From: Bradyrhizobium sp. Ghvi
GTDB lineage: Bacteria > Pseudomonadota > Alphaproteobacteria > Rhizobiales > Xanthobacteraceae
DNA: 64,000 nt
Direction of reading: 5' to 3'
Assembly (NCBI RefSeq): GCF_900115265.1
Contig: NZ_FOVU01000001.1
Location: forward strand, 903,001 to 967,000
Part shown: one piece after another, positions 6,910-16,164 of the stretch
Layout: each line of letters starts with the position of its first letter
Position numbering within the stretch: position 1 is the stretch's first letter
The notes under the pieces: model-generated
What the model was told of the DNA's origin: nothing
Database searches by the model: none
The model's input: the letters and a program-made list of their open reading frames with translations, nothing else
Position numbers and translations under genes: made by a program

Positions 6910-8166
6910 ATGTGGTTTAGGTCGTTCGTCGCTGCAGCTCTGCTGCAGGTGTGTCTTGTTGGGACAGCACATGCGAAAGGACCGTTTGGCACGGTCAATG
7001 TCGGCGGCTGGGTCGGCGGCGCCTTCAGCAACGACGAGACGGGCGCTTTCTCCCATTGCGCAGCGACGGCGCCTTATGCGAACGGCGTCATCCTCGTCGT
7101 GAGCCAAAATGCCGCCGGCATATGGTCGCTCGCCTTTGCAAGTCCCAATTATCACTTCAACAAGGACGAGAGCGCCGCGATCGACGTGACCTTTGACGGG
7201 CGGGAGCAAGCCAGGCTGTACGCCACGGCGTACCGACCCGACATGCTGACGGCCGTCATGCCGCTGACTGTCGTGCGTACGTTTCAGAAGGCAAGCCTGA
7301 TGGTCGCGACGGCCGGCCATGCCGTCCTGAACTTCGACCTGAGGTCAACCGGTCCAGCGATCTCCGCATTGGCCAATTGCGTGACCCGCGTGAAAGCCGA
7401 CGGACTCGAAAAGGCCGGTGACTTCACCAAAGGCGCAGCGAAGCCGGCAGTCACGGCCGACAAGCAAGGCTCGCCGCCCGCCAGCAAGCCCGGAAAAGGG
7501 GCCAAGAACAGCGACGGCTTTGGCACCGGCTTCGTGGTCAGCGCCAGCGGGCACATCGTCACCAACAACCACGTGATCGACGGTTGCAGCGAGCTCAAGG
7601 GCAATCTCACCGGCGAAACCGCGATGGTGTTGCGGGTTGTGTCGAGCGATGCGAACAACGATCTGGCTTTGTTGCAGCCGTCGTCAACAGCGACGTTCAA
7701 GGATTTTGCGAGGATCCGCGACCGCTCGATCCGCTCCGGTGATTCCGTCGTCGCGATCGGCTTTCCGCTTCACGGGCTGCTGACCTCGGATTTCACAGTG
7801 ACCACGGGTATCGTGAGCTCGCTCAGCGGCATGCGCAACGATTCGCGCTTCCTGCAAATCAGCGCGCCCGTGCAGCCCGGCAATAGCGGCGGCCCGCTGT
7901 TGGACACCAGCGGGCAAATCGTCGGCGTGGTCACCGCAAAGCTCTCCGGATTGCGCATTGCCGCACTGACCGGCGACATCCCCGAAAACATCAATTTCGC
8001 GATCAAGACGGGCGCGCTGCGAGACTTCCTCGACAATTCGGTCGTGCCGTACCAGACGGCCGAGCCGAAGGGTGAGCTCAAGACCACCGAGATCGCCGGC
8101 AACGCCCGCGCCTACACGATGCTGATCTCGTGCAAAGGCACGGAGCAGGCTGACGCGAAGAAGTGA
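6910..8166 (+). CDS. Secreted trypsin-like serine protease (S1C/DegP-like domain)
   Basis: Encodes 418 residues. A Sec signal peptide ends near GTAHA (residues 1-22). Residues 23-150 form an N-terminal domain of unknown type, followed by a Lys/Pro/Gly-rich linker. The protease domain follows: His in TNNHVIDGC, Asp in DANNDLALLQ and Ser in QPGNSGGPLL form a complete catalytic triad. There is no PDZ domain, unlike DegP/HtrA. The protein probably acts in the periplasm. It is transcribed alone, divergently from the membrane-protein operon. Substrate unknown. Confidence 0.85.
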   Translation: MWFRSFVAAALLQVCLVGTAHAKGPFGTVNVGGWVGGAFSNDETGAFSHCAATAPYANGVILVVSQNAAGIWSLAFASPNYHFNKDESAAIDVTFDGREQARLYATAYRPDMLTAVMPLTVVRTFQKASLMVATAGHAVLNFDLRSTGPAISALANCVTRVKADGLEKAGDFTKGAAKPAVTADKQGSPPASKPGKGAKNSDGFGTGFVVSASGHIVTNNHVIDGCSELKGNLTGETAMVLRVVSSDANNDLALLQPSSTATFKDFARIRDRSIRSGDSVVAIGFPLHGLLTSDFTVTTGIVSSLSGMRNDSRFLQISAPVQPGNSGGPLLDTSGQIVGVVTAKLSGLRIAALTGDIPENINFAIKTGALRDFLDNSVVPYQTAEPKGELKTTEIAGNARAYTMLISCKGTEQADAKK

Positions 8167-8187
8167 GTAGATCGACGCAGCCCGACC

Positions 8188-8322
8188 CGTCATCCTGAGG
8201 CGCGAGGCATGGGACGCAACGCGCCCCATGGAGAGCCTCGAAGGATGAATGGCCGAGATGCAGCCGGGCTGTCGCCCTTCGAGGCCCGCCCTGCCTTGCA
8301 AGGCGCGCACCTCAGCGTGACG
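8188..8322. repeat. Intergenic palindromic repeat (CGTCATCCTGAGG type)
   Basis: About 135 bases flanked by CGTCATCCTGAGG and its near complement CCTCAGCGTGACG, with internal paired segments such as GCCTCGAAGGATGA. It fills the space between the protease gene and the convergent DUF899 gene. The pattern is that of a non-autonomous, REP/MITE-like dispersed repeat common in Bradyrhizobium. It may also serve as a terminator. Confidence 0.6.
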
Positions 8323-8366
8323 AGAACAATTTGCGCTCGTGACAGCGAGAGTCCGCGAGACCCCCC

Positions 8367-9101
8367 TCACCCGTGGCAGCACGCGCCCTTCGCCTGCGGC
8401 TCGTACTGGTCGCGCAGGCGAACCCAGTCCATCGGATAGGGCAGGCCCTCCTCGTGACGACCGAGCGGGGTGAGATCGAGATATTGATAGGCGGCATTCA
8501 TCATGTCGAGGCCACGGGCGAAGCAGGAATAGGTGTGGAAAATCTCACCCGCTTCGTTGCGATAGAACACGCTGACGCCGGGTAGCTCAGGGCCGTAGAA
8601 CGGGGTTGTGCCGAAATTGTATTTCGGCACGCCCCGATCGATCTGCTCGCGCGTGAACGAGACCTCGTAATCGTAATTGAAGTCGCTATTGCCTGAAGAC
8701 ACCCAATCGAAGCTCCAGCCCATCCGCTTCTTGAACGCTTCGAGCTTTGCGACTGAGGCCAGCGAGATCGCCACCATGGTGGTATCGCGCGCTGCCAGAT
8801 GCGGCACCATCCGCTCGAAGCCGTCCGCCCAGAACGAGCAGCTCTTGCAGGCAGCGTCCCAGTCGGGTGCGAACATCACGTGCTGGACCACGAGCTGCGG
8901 CCGACCCTTGAAGAGATCTGCAAGCGTCACCTTTCCATCAGGCCCGTCGAACACGTAGGGCTTGTCGACCTTCACCCAGGGCAATGCGCGGCGCTCCTCG
9001 GCGAGGCGCTCGCGAGCCTGCGAAAACTCCTTCTCATGGGCCAGATGAGCTTTGCGGGCGGCGACCCATTGCTCGCGCGAGACGATCTGATGTTGCTGCA
9101 T
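8367..9101 (-). CDS. DUF899-family thioredoxin-like protein
   Basis: Encodes 244 residues from an ATG with an AGGAGG site. It matches the DUF899 family of thioredoxin-fold proteins, with LPWVKVDKPYVFDGPDGKVTL and LVVQHVMFAPDWDAACKSCSFWADGF near the N-terminus. The CKSC there resembles a redox-active CxxC. The middle has AISLASVAKLEAFKKRMGW, followed by YSCFARGLDMMNAAYQYLDL, and the C-terminus ends in CCHG. Biochemical role not established. It sits at the end of a minus-strand group with SRPBCC and ArsR genes; DUF899, SRPBCC and ArsR genes are often neighbours. Confidence 0.85.
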   Translation of the reverse strand: MQQHQIVSREQWVAARKAHLAHEKEFSQARERLAEERRALPWVKVDKPYVFDGPDGKVTLADLFKGRPQLVVQHVMFAPDWDAACKSCSFWADGFERMVPHLAARDTTMVAISLASVAKLEAFKKRMGWSFDWVSSGNSDFNYDYEVSFTREQIDRGVPKYNFGTTPFYGPELPGVSVFYRNEAGEIFHTYSCFARGLDMMNAAYQYLDLTPLGRHEEGLPYPMDWVRLRDQYEPQAKGACCHG

Positions 9102-9122
9102 GGTATCCTCCTTTGACAGGAA

Positions 9123-9590
9123 TCAGGCGACGAAGGCGTCGAGCTTGTCGAAGAACGAACTCCAGCCGCGCTGGTGGTTGTCGCGCGCGGTCTCGTCGAA
9201 GAACTGGGCGTGATGGAAGATCATCAGCGTGCCGGCGCTGTCCGGCTTGAGCGTGATCGTCACCAGCGATTCGCGTTCTGGCGTCGAATGCCAAGCCCAG
9301 CTGAAGACCAGGCGTTGGTTCGGCACCACCTCGCGGTAGATGCCGCCGGCCTCGAAATATTCGCCGTCGTCGCGGGTGAACGAGATGCGGAAGCGGCCGC
9401 CCGTGCGAACGTCGAGCTCCGCATGCAGCGTCGCCGGCTTGATGTTCGGCGGCCCGAACCATTGCACTAGCTGCGCGGCTTGCGTCCAGGCGGCGTAGAC
9501 TTTTTCCGGCGGCGCGCGGAGCCGGCGCGTGAGCGTGAGGCTTGGAGCTTCAGTTGAACGTTGGGCGGCATTGACGGCTGCGTTGACCAT
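9123..9590 (-). CDS. SRPBCC/AHSA1-family protein
   Basis: Encodes 155 residues of the START-like SRPBCC fold related to the Aha1 C-terminal domain: LTLTRRLRAPPEKVYAAWTQ, QWFGPPNIKPATLHAELDVR, GGRFRISF, and the late NHQRGWSSFFDKLDAFVA. These proteins usually bind a hydrophobic ligand in a cavity. The ATG at 9590 has a GGAGG ribosome site. The first 124 bases overlap the end of the preceding ArsR gene in another frame. The ArsR/SRPBCC pair is a common stress or toxin-response unit; the ligand is unknown. Confidence 0.85.
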   Translation of the reverse strand: MVNAAVNAAQRSTEAPSLTLTRRLRAPPEKVYAAWTQAAQLVQWFGPPNIKPATLHAELDVRTGGRFRISFTRDDGEYFEAGGIYREVVPNQRLVFSWAWHSTPERESLVTITLKPDSAGTLMIFHHAQFFDETARDNHQRGWSSFFDKLDAFVA

Positions 9591-9919
9591 GGCTGGTCCT
9601 CCACAAAGGCGGCAAGGCGATCGAAACTCTCGGACCAGAATTGCGCGTATCGACTGAGCCAGTTCATCGCCTGCTCCATCGGTTGCGCCGTGAGCCGGCA
9701 CGAGACCGTGCGCCCGGTCTTCTCACGCACGATCAGACCGGCATCCGAGAGCACGTCGAGATGCTTCATGATCGCCGGGAGCGAGATCGAAAACGGCGTC
9801 GCGAGCTCGCTCACCGACAGGCAGTCCCGTTCGCCGAGGCGCGCAAGCAGCGCCCGCCGTGTTGGATCGGACAGCGCCGCAAAGGTGCGGTCGAGCGTCT
9901 CATCCTGATACTTAACCAT
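9467..9919 (-). CDS. ArsR-family transcriptional regulator
   Basis: Encodes 150 residues. The winged-helix domain occupies residues 8-95: FAALSDPTRRALLARLGERD, LATPFSISLPAIMKHLDVL, SDAGLIVREKTGRTVSCRL. No cysteine metal site such as CVC is present, so it belongs to the non-metal group paired with SRPBCC proteins. The last 41 residues are Pro/Arg/Ser-rich and are encoded by DNA that also encodes the N-terminus of the SRPBCC protein, a 124-base overlap in a different frame. It likely represses its own operon. Confidence 0.85.
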   Translation of the reverse strand: MVKYQDETLDRTFAALSDPTRRALLARLGERDCLSVSELATPFSISLPAIMKHLDVLSDAGLIVREKTGRTVSCRLTAQPMEQAMNWLSRYAQFWSESFDRLAAFVEDQPWSTQPSMPPNVQLKLQASRSRAGSARRRKKSTPPGRKPRS

Positions 9920-9968
9920 GAGGTTTAGTATAGGAGCAAATGCAGGCCGGTCAAGCGGGAGCCCAATT

Positions 9969-9997
9969 AAAAAAAGCCCCGCCTAAACGGCGGGGCC
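9969..9997 (-). terminator. Rho-independent terminator of the TctC-type gene
   Basis: On the minus strand the stem GCCCCGCC/GGCGGGGC with a four-base loop is followed directly by a run of seven T. It lies about 27 bases after the stop codon of the substrate-binding protein gene. Confidence 0.85.
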
Positions 9998-10023
9998 CTA
10001 TTCCGGCTTATGACGCAGGATCG

Positions 10024-10998
10024 CTACTCGACCTTGAGGCCCGCGAACTCGACGACCTTCTTCCACTTGGCGGTCTCGGCCTCGATCTCCTTGCCGAAAG
10101 CTTCCGGCGTCTCGACCAACGGATCGCCACCGAGCTCGACCAGGCGCTTGGTCATGTCGGGCTCTTTCATCAACGTGCTGATCTCGTTGTTGAGCTTGGC
10201 GATCAAGTCCTTGGGCATGTTCTTCGGCGCACCGATGCCGAACAGCGCGCTCGCCTCGTAGCCCTTCACGGTCTCGCCGATCGCGGGCACGTCCGGCAGC
10301 TGCGGCGAGCGTTGCGCGGTGGTGACGCCGAGCGCACGTAGCGAGCCAGAGCGGATGTGCTGGATGATCGACGGCATGTTGTCGAAGATCACCTGCACCT
10401 GGCCACCCAGCATATCGGTGATCGCCGGTGCCGCGCCGCGGTAGGGTACGTGCTGCATCTTGCAGCCGGTCATCGCCATGAACATCTCGCCGGACAGATG
10501 CACCGAAGTGCCGTTGCCGGAGGACGCCATGTTCACCTTGCCCGGATTGGCCTTCACGTAGTCGATGAACTCGGCGACGGTCGTGGCCGGCACGTCCTTG
10601 TTGACGGTCATCACATTCGGTACGCGCTGGAATGCGGCGATTGGCGCGATATCGCGGACGAAGTTGAATTTGAGGTTGGCGTAGAGTGTCGCGTTGATGT
10701 AGTTCGCCGGATTGATCAGCAGCACGGTGTAGCCATCGGGCTCCGCATTCACGACGGATTCGGTGGCGATATTGTTGCCGGCGCCCGGCTTGTTCTCGAC
10801 CACGAATTGCTGGCCGAGGCGCTCCGACAGCCGCTGGCCGATCAGACGCGCCAGAATGTCGGTGGCGCCGCCGGGAGGATAGCCGACCACGAACTTCACC
10901 GGCCGGGACGGATAATCCGCAGCAAAGGCTTTCGACAGCGGGCTGGCTGCAAGCGGACTGGCGGCGAGCAGTCCAAGCGCGGTACGGCGAGTGATCAT
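10024..10998 (-). CDS. Tripartite tricarboxylate transporter substrate-binding protein (TctC/Bug family)
   Basis: Encodes 324 residues of a periplasmic binding protein of the TTT system, which captures carboxylates or similar small organic acids. A signal peptide with a twin-arginine-like start (MITRRTALGLL) ends near SKAFAADYPSRP. Family motifs are KFVVGYPPGGATDILARLIG, VVENKPGAGNNIATE, the MSSGNGTSVHLSGE-like stretch and VPYRGAAPAITDMLGGQV. The ATG at 10998 has a GGAG site; upstream in-frame codons are probably leader. No tctA/tctB membrane genes are near, so it is an orphan binding protein, as is usual for the many Bug proteins in this group. Confidence 0.9.
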   Translation of the reverse strand: MITRRTALGLLAASPLAASPLSKAFAADYPSRPVKFVVGYPPGGATDILARLIGQRLSERLGQQFVVENKPGAGNNIATESVVNAEPDGYTVLLINPANYINATLYANLKFNFVRDIAPIAAFQRVPNVMTVNKDVPATTVAEFIDYVKANPGKVNMASSGNGTSVHLSGEMFMAMTGCKMQHVPYRGAAPAITDMLGGQVQVIFDNMPSIIQHIRSGSLRALGVTTAQRSPQLPDVPAIGETVKGYEASALFGIGAPKNMPKDLIAKLNNEISTLMKEPDMTKRLVELGGDPLVETPEAFGKEIEAETAKWKKVVEFAGLKVE

Positions 10999-11107
10999 TT
11001 CAAGGGTTCTCCCAGGTGTGTTCTTGATAGTGGCGTCAGCGGCGTTGTAACAAGGCCCGCCTGCTGCGGAAAGTGCGCAAGCCCCATGACGACGGAAAGG
11101 ATAAGGC

Positions 11108-11518
11108 ATGCCTGTCAAGGTTCAGGCCCTCGATCACCTCGTGATCAACGTCGCCGACGTCGCTGTCACTGCCGAGTGGTATCGCAAGATCCTCGGCATG
11201 GAAGTCAAGGTGTTCGATCCCGGTGGCGGCAAAGCGCCGCGGACTTCGCTTCAGTTCGGTGAACAGAAGATCAACGTCCGGCCGCGCGACGCCGACAAGG
11301 TGGACTGGTTCACGGCCGACCACGAGACTCCCGGCAGCGAGGATCTGTGCTTCCTCACCGCTGCGACTCCCGACGAGGTGGTGGCGCATTTGAGAGCACA
11401 CGGCATCACGATCGAGGAAGGTCCGTCGCTCCGGCAGGGCGCGCGCGGCACGCTGCGCTCGGTCTATTGCCGGGATCCGGATGGGAGCCTGATCGAGATT
11501 TCCTCGTACGAGGATTAG
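11108..11518 (+). CDS. VOC (glyoxalase/bleomycin resistance) superfamily protein
   Basis: Encodes 136 residues with the paired beta-alpha-beta-beta-beta units of the VOC fold: ALDHLVINVADVAVTAEWYRKILGM near the start and SVYCRDPDGSLIEISSYED at the end. The His in LDHLVI and the Glu in LIEIS occupy usual metal-ligand positions. Members include dioxygenases, isomerases and glyoxalases; the substrate here cannot be deduced. It is divergent from the TctC-type gene and followed at once by a convergent HD-GYP gene. Confidence 0.85.
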   Translation: MPVKVQALDHLVINVADVAVTAEWYRKILGMEVKVFDPGGGKAPRTSLQFGEQKINVRPRDADKVDWFTADHETPGSEDLCFLTAATPDEVVAHLRAHGITIEEGPSLRQGARGTLRSVYCRDPDGSLIEISSYED

Positions 11519-11545
11519 GAGGCGCGCGACGCGCCCCGGCGCGCC

Positions 11546-12640
11546 TTAAAACGATCCCAGCGCCACGGGCCGGAACGCCTGCAGCAGCTGCTGATCCAGC
11601 TTGCCGCCCATGCCTTCCATCATCGTGAACGCACGCGTATGGGTGAAGGGCATGCGGTAGGCGCGCTTCTCCACCAGGGCGGCATAGATATCGACGATCG
11701 TCGTCAGCCGCACGATGTCGCTGATCTGGTTCGACGACAGATTGTTGGGGTAGCCGCTGCCGTCGAGGAATTCGTGGTGATGCAGCACCACGTCGAGCAT
11801 CTCCGGCGGGAAGCCGCCCTGGGCGGCGAGCGCCTCATAACCGCGGCGCGGATGCTGGCGAACTTCTTCCATCTCCTCGTCGGTAAGCTTGCCGGGCTTG
11901 TCGAGCAGCGCGGAGGGAACGAAGGCCTTGCCGACGTCGTGCAGCAAGGCGGCGCGGGTCAGGCGGCGCTGGTCGTCCTCGCGCATGCCGAGATGCTGCG
12001 CGAAGGCAACTGCGAAGCCGGTGACGAACAGGCAGTGGCGATAGCTGCCGACATGGTGGCACCCGACCGTGGTGAGCCATTCGCGCAGCGACGAGTGCTT
12101 GATCGCTTTCAGGATCTTGTTCTCGGCGGCGATGACGTCGTCGAAGGTCAGGGGCACGCCGAGCGGCAGCTTCTCGAACATCTTCGTGAGCACCGCATGC
12201 GCCGCCTCGACGCCGCGGTTGAGCGTCTTGCCGCGATCGGTCGCGTCATAGCTTGCGGTATCGGGAAACGCGGCGCGGATGCGCTGGAGGATCGCGTCGG
12301 GCTGCAGCGGCCGCGAGATGGTGTCGGTGGCGCCCAGCGCCCAAGCCTGCATGGAGCCGTGATGCAGCGCATCGGCCAGCACGAACAGCCGCGGCATCGA
12401 ACGATAGGCATCCCCGCGCAGCTTGTTGCGCACCCGCTGCACGCTCTCGGGCGAGCGCAGGTTGATGTCGACCACGAGGCCGGAGAGATCGCGCGAGGGC
12501 TGCTCGGGGATGCCGTCCGTCGTCACCGTCGAGACCTCGCCGACGGCCTTCAAAATGCTGGCGAGCTCGGTGCTCGCATCGCTCCGGTCGGAGGCGAGCA
12601 GAAGCCGGCGTTTGGCGGCGGATTTGGCTGGCGCGTTCAT
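11546..12640 (-). CDS. HD-GYP domain protein with receiver-like N-terminus
   Basis: Encodes 364 residues. Residues 10-130 resemble a degenerate response-regulator receiver (RRLLLASDRSDAS, VVDINLRSPES, LFVLADALHHGSMQAWALGATDTISRPL). The C-terminal half is an HD-GYP domain, a metal-dependent cyclic-di-GMP phosphodiesterase: ALLHDVGKAFVP, QHPRRGYEAL, HHHEFLDGSGYPNNL and IVDIYAALVEKRAYR are all present, so the catalytic residues look intact. It probably lowers c-di-GMP to affect motility or surface growth. The start at 12640 was chosen because upstream codons lack a family match. Confidence 0.88.
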   Translation of the reverse strand: MNAPAKSAAKRRLLLASDRSDASTELASILKAVGEVSTVTTDGIPEQPSRDLSGLVVDINLRSPESVQRVRNKLRGDAYRSMPRLFVLADALHHGSMQAWALGATDTISRPLQPDAILQRIRAAFPDTASYDATDRGKTLNRGVEAAHAVLTKMFEKLPLGVPLTFDDVIAAENKILKAIKHSSLREWLTTVGCHHVGSYRHCLFVTGFAVAFAQHLGMREDDQRRLTRAALLHDVGKAFVPSALLDKPGKLTDEEMEEVRQHPRRGYEALAAQGGFPPEMLDVVLHHHEFLDGSGYPNNLSSNQISDIVRLTTIVDIYAALVEKRAYRMPFTHTRAFTMMEGMGGKLDQQLLQAFRPVALGSF

Positions 12641-12831
12641 GGTTTCCCCAGAGCACGGGAGTGTCTTCAGCCTCAAGCCTAGGCCGGATCAGGTTCTCCG
12701 GCCCTTAAGAGGCGTGCTCAATGGAACCTGCCCGAATTGTACGCAATTTTAGGGATCGGGTCCGTCGAAGCGCGAAAACAACCCCATGCACAGTAGAACG
12801 TCCGTTGAAAACAATGGGGATTTTGGCCTGG

Positions 12832-12936
12832 CTGTCGTCGCCCGGCTTGACCGGGCGACCCAGTACTCCGAGACGCCGCGGCAGGAATCGAGAGGCCGCG
12901 GCGTACTGGATGCCCCGCTTTCGCGGGGCATGACAG
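12832..12936. repeat. REP-like composite palindromic repeat
   Basis: The left unit contains CGCCCGGCTTGACCGGGCG and the right unit GCCCCGCTTTCGCGGGGC. The outer ends are CTGTCGTCG and GCATGACAG, and both units point inward through GTAC-containing stretches. It belongs to the same class as the elements at 17357-17440 and 52821-52924. The rest of the 380-base gap between the HD-GYP gene and the molybdenum hydroxylase gene shows no coding sequence. Confidence 0.7.
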
Positions 12937-12960
12937 CGGGGGCGTGGAAACGGCTCCTCA

Positions 12961-12996
12961 AAACAAATCCGCCGGAGGTCGCCCCTCCGGCGGATC
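12961..12996 (-). terminator. Terminator of the molybdenum hydroxylase operon
   Basis: On the minus strand the stem ATCCGCCGGAGG with its complement and a five-base loop is followed by TTTGTTTTG. It lies 26 bases past the stop of the large-subunit gene. Confidence 0.75.
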
Positions 12997-13022
12997 ATCT
13001 CATTCAGCAATCGCGGCCCGGC

Positions 13023-15317
13023 TTACGCCTTCATCGCCTCCTTCACGGCTTCGGCCGTGATCGGCAGCCCCCGGACGCGGGCGCCGGAGGCATTGAAGAT
13101 GGCGTTGCCGATGGCGGGAGCGACGACCGTCACCGCGGGCTCGCCGACGCCGGTGGCCTTCTCGCCATTGGCGATCACGGCGACCGCGACCTCCGGCACC
13201 TGGCTCATCCGCAAGGGCCTGTAGCTGTCGAAATTGGTCTGCTCGATGCCACCGTCCTTCAGCGTCGCCTTCTCGTACAGGGCAAGCGACAGACCCCACA
13301 GCGCCGCGCCCTCGACCTGGGCACGGATGTTGTCGGGATGCACCTCGGTGCCGACGTCGGTTGCGACCGTGAGCTTCTTCACGGTCACCTCGCCCGAGGG
13401 CGCCACCGCAACATGCGCGACGCAGGCGGTCCAGCTTGCGGTCGCGCGTTCCTGCGACGATACGCAGGCGACGCCCATGCCTTCTCCTTTGGGGAGTTTC
13501 TTGGTGCCGTAACCGGCGAGGCCCATCGCGGCGAGCAGGGTGTTGCGCAGCCGCTGCGCGCCGCCGTCATTCTTGCCGGCACCATCGAGCAACGAGATGC
13601 GGAACTGCGCCGGATCCTTGCCGGTCGCAGCTGCAATCTCGTCGATCATGCTTTCGACCGCCCAGAAGGTCCAACCCGGCGCCACCGAACGGAGCTGACC
13701 CGACGGGGTGGCGTTGTGCGCCATCTCGTTCTTGATCGCCCGCACGTGATGGTTCGGCACGGTGTAGAAGAAGTCCGCGCCGTTCACCGTGAAGCTGTCG
13801 AGCGGACCCTTCTTGTCGACCGAGGGCGTGAGGAAGTCAGGAATTCCCCAGCGCGCGGTCGGCCAGGCCGACACCACGTCGTGGCTGAGCGCAACGAGCT
13901 TGCCGTCGCCGTCCACGCCAGCCTTTACTTTTTGATAGGTGAGCGGACGCGAGAAATCCATCGTCATGTCGTTCTCGCGCGTGTAGATCACCTTCACCGG
14001 CTTGCCCACGGCCTTCGCCGCCTGCACCGCCGGCACCATCATGTCGGCGTCCAGCCTGCGGCCGAAACCGCCGCCGAGCCACATCTGGTGCATCACCACG
14101 AACTTCGGATCGATCCCGGCCGCACCCGCCGCGATCGCACCGGAGCGCGTCGCGAACTGGTTGCCGGAATAGATGTGGAGGATGTCGCCCTTGAACTCCG
14201 CTGTGGCGTTCATCGGCTCCATCGGCGCGTGGATGTTGATGCTGGTGGTGTACTCCGCCTCCAGCACCTTGGCCGCGGTGCCGAGGGCGGCGGCGGGATC
14301 GCCGTCCTTGACGAAGAACTGGCCGGAATCGTCAAGGCCCTGAAGCCGCTTGGCCTCATCGAGCAGCGACTGGCTCGACAGCTTGGCGTTCGGACCGCCG
14401 TCATAGGCGATCTTCAGCGCTTGCGCCGCCTTCTTGGCGTTGGCGTAGGTACCGGCCACCGCGACCACCCAGCCCGACGTCGTCTGCGTCTTGTCGTCGA
14501 GGATGACGGCCTTGATGAAGCCCGGCACTTTCTTCGCATCGGCGTCGTCGACCGACTTCACCGTGGCGCCGAAGCGCACTGGCGGCGTCACGATGGCGCC
14601 GTAGGCCATGCCCGGAATCATCACGTCGATGCCGTATTTGGCCGTGCCGTTGGTCTTCGAGGGGATGTCGAGCTGAGGCACCGACACGCCGATCATGGTG
14701 TATTGATCCGGCGTCTTCAGCTTGATCGCCTTGAGCTCGTCGGGCGTGAAGGTCTTGGTCGCCTTGCCGCTCTTCACGACCTCTGCAAACGACATCTGCT
14801 TCTTCGACTTCGGATGCGAGATCATGGAGTCGCGGACGACGAGCTGGTCCTTGAAGTAGGGCGGCAGGCCCATGGCCGCGGCGGCGGCCTCGGTCAGGGC
14901 CATGCGGCCGGCAGCGCCGGCCCGGCTCATCGCCTCGAAGTTCATCATGGTCGACCAGCTGCCGCCGGTGATCTGCGCTCCCAGCACCGGGTCGTTGAAC
15001 TTCGGATCGTTGGAGGCGAGATTGACGCGCATGTCGCTCCACTTCGCGCCCAGCTCCTCGCAGACGATCTGGGCCATAGTGGAGGCGATGTGCTGACCCA
15101 TGTCGGCCTTGCCGCAGGTCACGGTGACGAGCCCGTCCGGCGAGATCGCGTACCAGACACTCGGCTCGAAATTGGCGGGTGCTGCGGCAAGCGCCTCACC
15201 GACACCGGGCACGCCGGCATAGCCGAGCACGAGGCCGGTGGCGGCCGTGCCGACCAGGAAGGAGCGACGGCTGAGATCGGTCGACTCAGGTGTGACGTTC
15301 TTTACGTGCTGGTTCAT
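13023..15317 (-). CDS. Molybdopterin-binding large subunit of aldehyde/isoquinoline oxidoreductase type
   Basis: Encodes 764 residues of the xanthine dehydrogenase-family molybdenum subunit, closest in layout to IorB-like membrane/periplasmic enzymes. The N-terminus [20 protein letters not shown] is a twin-arginine signal, so the folded enzyme is exported. Cofactor-binding motifs include [28 protein letters not shown] and the C-terminal [19 protein letters not shown] with the conserved Gly-Glu pair. The start overlaps the 2Fe-2S subunit stop by four bases (ATGA). The two subunits form an enzyme that hydroxylates an aldehyde or N-heterocycle; the electron acceptor, usually a cytochrome c, is not encoded here. 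Confidence 0.9.
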   Translation of the reverse strand: MNQHVKNVTPESTDLSRRSFLVGTAATGLVLGYAGVPGVGEALAAAPANFEPSVWYAISPDGLVTVTCGKADMGQHIASTMAQIVCEELGAKWSDMRVNLASNDPKFNDPVLGAQITGGSWSTMMNFEAMSRAGAAGRMALTEAAAAAMGLPPYFKDQLVVRDSMISHPKSKKQMSFAEVVKSGKATKTFTPDELKAIKLKTPDQYTMIGVSVPQLDIPSKTNGTAKYGIDVMIPGMAYGAIVTPPVRFGATVKSVDDADAKKVPGFIKAVILDDKTQTTSGWVVAVAGTYANAKKAAQALKIAYDGGPNAKLSSQSLLDEAKRLQGLDDSGQFFVKDGDPAAALGTAAKVLEAEYTTSINIHAPMEPMNATAEFKGDILHIYSGNQFATRSGAIAAGAAGIDPKFVVMHQMWLGGGFGRRLDADMMVPAVQAAKAVGKPVKVIYTRENDMTMDFSRPLTYQKVKAGVDGDGKLVALSHDVVSAWPTARWGIPDFLTPSVDKKGPLDSFTVNGADFFYTVPNHHVRAIKNEMAHNATPSGQLRSVAPGWTFWAVESMIDEIAAATGKDPAQFRISLLDGAGKNDGGAQRLRNTLLAAMGLAGYGTKKLPKGEGMGVACVSSQERATASWTACVAHVAVAPSGEVTVKKLTVATDVGTEVHPDNIRAQVEGAALWGLSLALYEKATLKDGGIEQTNFDSYRPLRMSQVPEVAVAVIANGEKATGVGEPAVTVVAPAIGNAIFNASGARVRGLPITAEAVKEAMKA

Positions 15318-15805
15318 GTGGGCCTCCGCTCGTTGCCGGCGGCGGATGCGGTGCGCATCTCCGTGGCGGCGCGCATGATTGCCTTCTGGATCCGCGAATA
15401 GGTCATGCAACGGCAGAGATTGCCGTCCATATGCGCCACGACCTCTTCCTTGGTCGGGTTGGAATTCTTCGCCAGCAGCGAAGCCGCCTGCATGATCTGA
15501 CCGGACTGGCAGTAGCCGCATTGCGGCACCTGCTCGGCGATCCACGCCTTCTGCAAGGGATGATCGCCCTTGGCGGAGAGGCCTTCGATGGTGGTGATCT
15601 TCTTGCCGGCGACGTCGCCGACCATGGTCTGGCACGAGCGAACGGCTTCGCCGTTGACGTGCACGGTGCAGGCGCCGCACAGGCCGGCACCGCAGCCGAA
15701 CTTCGTACCGGTCATCTGCAATTGTTCGCGGATGGCCCAAAGGAGCGGCGTGTCGTTCGCCGCATCCACGGACATGCTCCGCCCGTTGATTGTGAGCGTT
15801 GGCAT
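15314..15805 (-). CDS. (2Fe-2S)-binding small subunit of the molybdenum hydroxylase
   Basis: Encodes 163 residues. It has an N-terminal plant-type ferredoxin domain, with cluster ligands in [15 protein letters not shown] and the following Cys in VRSCQTMVG. The C-terminal alpha-helical domain carries [11 protein letters not shown] and NLCRCMTY for the second cluster. It transfers electrons from the molybdenum centre of the partner subunit, encoded immediately downstream with a four-base overlap. The protein has no signal and presumably rides with the Tat-exported partner. The start [10 protein letters not shown] at 15805 fits homologues better than the GTG/ATG upstream. Confidence 0.9.
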   Translation of the reverse strand: MPTLTINGRSMSVDAANDTPLLWAIREQLQMTGTKFGCGAGLCGACTVHVNGEAVRSCQTMVGDVAGKKITTIEGLSAKGDHPLQKAWIAEQVPQCGYCQSGQIMQAASLLAKNSNPTKEEVVAHMDGNLCRCMTYSRIQKAIMRAATEMRTASAAGNERRPT

Positions 15806-16164
15806 AGGCGTCTTCCCCTGCCGGTGCATGAAGCCGCTTACGGCGGCAACTTGAACAGCGAACGCCCACCGGGCCGGCGTCCACCTTGCGCGGGAGAATG
15901 ATCGCGTTCGGAGCTGGAGGCAAATGCAAATTGGAAGCGATCGAAACTATCTCGGCGTCGGAGTGTTTTGCGTTGCGACAACAGCGCTGACGTTAGCGAC
16001 TGGACGCAACAAGCCGCGCGTCCAGACCTGCGTGCCATCGCGCGAGGCAGTTTCTTCGAGATAACTTGGCGGAGTAAGGTGCGTCGCTGAATTCCTTGCC
16101 CCTCCCAGGAGGGTGAAACACCAACGTCGTCGCTAGAATGAAAGAACACGAAAGGGCGGAGATA
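15806..16164. other. Intergenic region between divergent units
   Basis: About 360 bases between the molybdenum hydroxylase operon (minus) and the hydrolase gene (plus). It must hold both promoters, but no clear consensus pair was found. A small inverted repeat, CCTCCCAGGAGG (16106-16117), is visible. No coding sequence was recognised on either strand. Confidence 0.5.

Noticed and set aside
12832..12936. Possible CRISPR-like alternation of palindromes
   Set aside because: There are only two palindromic units, with no regular spacers, direct repeats or cas genes.
12786..15401. Very long open frame (871 codons) on the plus strand
   Set aside because: It lies antisense to the molybdenum hydroxylase operon, is His/Arg-rich, has no family motifs, and is explained by codon bias of the real minus-strand genes.
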